Of a stretch of DNA of 64,000 nt, positions 63,625-64,000 are shown in pieces; the stretch's first letter is position 1, and each line of letters starts with the position of its first letter. Origin of the DNA: Saprospiraceae bacterium (GTDB lineage Bacteria > Bacteroidota > Bacteroidia > Chitinophagales > Saprospiraceae); assembly GCA_020628645.1 (NCBI GenBank), contig JAHDES010000016.1, positions 1 to 64,000 on the forward strand, in the 5' to 3' direction. Under the pieces are notes generated by a model. The model saw only the letters and a list, made by a program, of their open reading frames with translations. It did no database searches and had not been told where the DNA came from. Both the position numbers and the translations under genes were made by a program.

Positions 63625-63747
63625 ATACGAAATTGATTAAGTGATTTCGTAAATCACACCTTCAACATATAATGCCGAATTGAAAAAATCCCGCCAGAGT
63701 CGGGCAGGCATAAATTATATATGAAACTATTTTTTCAAATCGGTATT
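63625..63747 (-). repeat. Palindromic repeat R1, copy 2 (123 bp, with hairpin module)
   Basis: Reverse complement of 3833-3936 with few changes plus 19 extra bases at 63690-63708. The hairpin GTGATTT-CGT/ACG-AAATCAC is kept. On the minus strand it ends 52 bases before the 63572 start, about the same distance as copy 1 from its gene. On the plus strand it lies 22 bases before a small lipoprotein. Confidence 0.85.
63690..63708 (-). repeat. 19-nt GC-rich hairpin module inside R1 copy 2
   Basis: On the minus strand CCTGCCCGACTCTGGCGGG follows TTTATG. It is absent from R1 copy 1 and forms CCTGCC/GGCGGG with one wobble. Confidence 0.75.
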
Positions 63748-63769
63748 AGGTGCTATAAATCTGTTCTTT

Positions 63770-63892
63770 ATGAAACGTAAACATATTTTTGCTCTATTTG
63801 CAGCTTTCGTTATTCTATGTGGATTATCTTCTTGTAAAGCAGGAGATTGTAATTGCCCTAAATTTTCAATGGAAGTATTAAAAAATGGCTAA
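63770..63892 (+). CDS. Very small lipoprotein
   Basis: 40 residues: MKRKHIFALFAAFVILCG is the signal, and the lipobox ends SSC, followed by KAGDCNCPKFSMEVLKNG. Small lipoproteins with a CKAGDCxCPKF core are, as I recall, common in Bacteroidota, function unknown. The last codons and the stop lie inside the terminator hairpin of the opposite gene (63885-63914). Confidence 0.7.
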   Translation: MKRKHIFALFAAFVILCGLSSCKAGDCNCPKFSMEVLKNG

Positions 63893-63914
63893 GACCAAAT
63901 TTGATCCTAGCCAT
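63875..63914 (-). terminator. Minus-strand terminator overlapping the lipoprotein 3' end
   Basis: ATGGCTAGGATC and its partner GGTCTTAGCCAT form a long, nearly perfect stem (63885-63914) with two mismatches, followed on the minus strand by TTTTTTAATACTT. On the plus strand it is not followed by T. Confidence 0.8.
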
Positions 63915-63951
63915 TCCCTCCGAAGTATAATTTTCTAAATCTGTTTGCTTG

Positions 63952-64000
63952 TTAATTTAGGCGTATTTCATCGTCATTGGAGTCAAAGAAGGTATATTGC
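63952..64000 (-). CDS. Gene cut by the right edge (3' end only)
   Basis: The last 15 codons of a minus-strand frame: QYTFFDSNDDEIRLN and a TAA stop at 63952. The terminator at 63875-63914 lies 37 bases after the stop, which supports a real gene. The product cannot be told from this piece. Confidence 0.5.
   Translation of the reverse strand, partial: QYTFFDSNDDEIRLN

Noticed and set aside
1-64000. tRNA, rRNA, CRISPR arrays, att sites and known riboswitches
   Set aside because: I looked for tRNA T-loop patterns, regular spacer arrays, and long conserved leaders on both strands and found none that I can support. A covariance-model search would decide.

Overview
The window looks like a stretch of chromosome from an AT-rich member of the Bacteroidota, most likely a Saprospiria-type (Lewinella/Saprospira-like) bacterium. 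Evidence: six secreted proteins end in type IX secretion (T9SS) type A sorting domains (a PNP motif followed by GxY and KKxxxx-like ends); isolated TAnnTTTG promoter boxes occur; Shine-Dalgarno sequences are weak or absent; and the family mix is typical of the phylum (MbnP, DUF2490, DUF3127, zinc-less DksA-like protein, ALDH7, bifunctional FtcD, malate:quinone oxidoreductase). The genus is inference. I found no tRNA, rRNA, CRISPR array, prophage or intact insertion sequence.

Layout. 0-2.9 kb: secreted and outer-membrane unknowns. 3.2-7.6 kb: a sigma factor, a membrane-anchored TPR protein and a convergent TPR-CHAT caspase-like protease, which I read as a possible signalling module. 7.7-11.2 kb: a T9SS surface protein and an amino-acid permease. 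11.3-16.7 kb: ApbE, a DEDDh exonuclease, two tandem MbnP-like lipoproteins, then a UDG-family glycosylase and a nucleotidyltransferase in one minus-strand operon. 16.9-25.8 kb: small lipoprotein, TonB-family protein, Mqo, a large M43-like T9SS protease, a SAM hydrolase (DUF62) and PhoH. 26.4-37.9 kb: AroA, a flippase, DUF3127, a tryptophan-repeat secreted protein, DksA-like and LspA, a sodium/solute symporter, an M23 peptidase and a methyltransferase. 38-44.3 kb: a two-domain amidohydrolase, a metzincin-type T9SS protease and a recent tandem duplication of a lipoprotein. 44.4-50.3 kb: Bcp peroxiredoxin, RecX, HD protein, MerR-type regulator, a GH109-like oxidoreductase-fold enzyme and an M20 peptidase. 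50.4-56 kb: two T9SS thioredoxin-fold proteins and ALDH7. 56.4-64 kb: GT2, pseudouridine synthase, M48 lipoprotein, ABC ATPase, cytochrome c, FtcD, a MurG-like glycosyltransferase, a tiny lipoprotein and a gene cut by the right edge.

The most unusual content is outside genes. Two families of AT-rich palindromic repeats (R1 at 3833-3936 and 63625-63747; R2 at 9719-9861 and 31875-31998) each occur as an inverted pair. In each family, one copy carries an extra 19-base GC-rich hairpin module that the other copy lacks. The two modules are clearly related although their host repeats are not. R1 ends 52-59 bases upstream of a start codon in both places. R2 follows the 3' end of a gene in the same relative orientation in both places. 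Other intergenic structure includes a palindromic element before phoH, a minus-strand terminator beside a gene remnant at 25.9-26.2 kb, and an orphan terminator that may end a small RNA at 56.4 kb.
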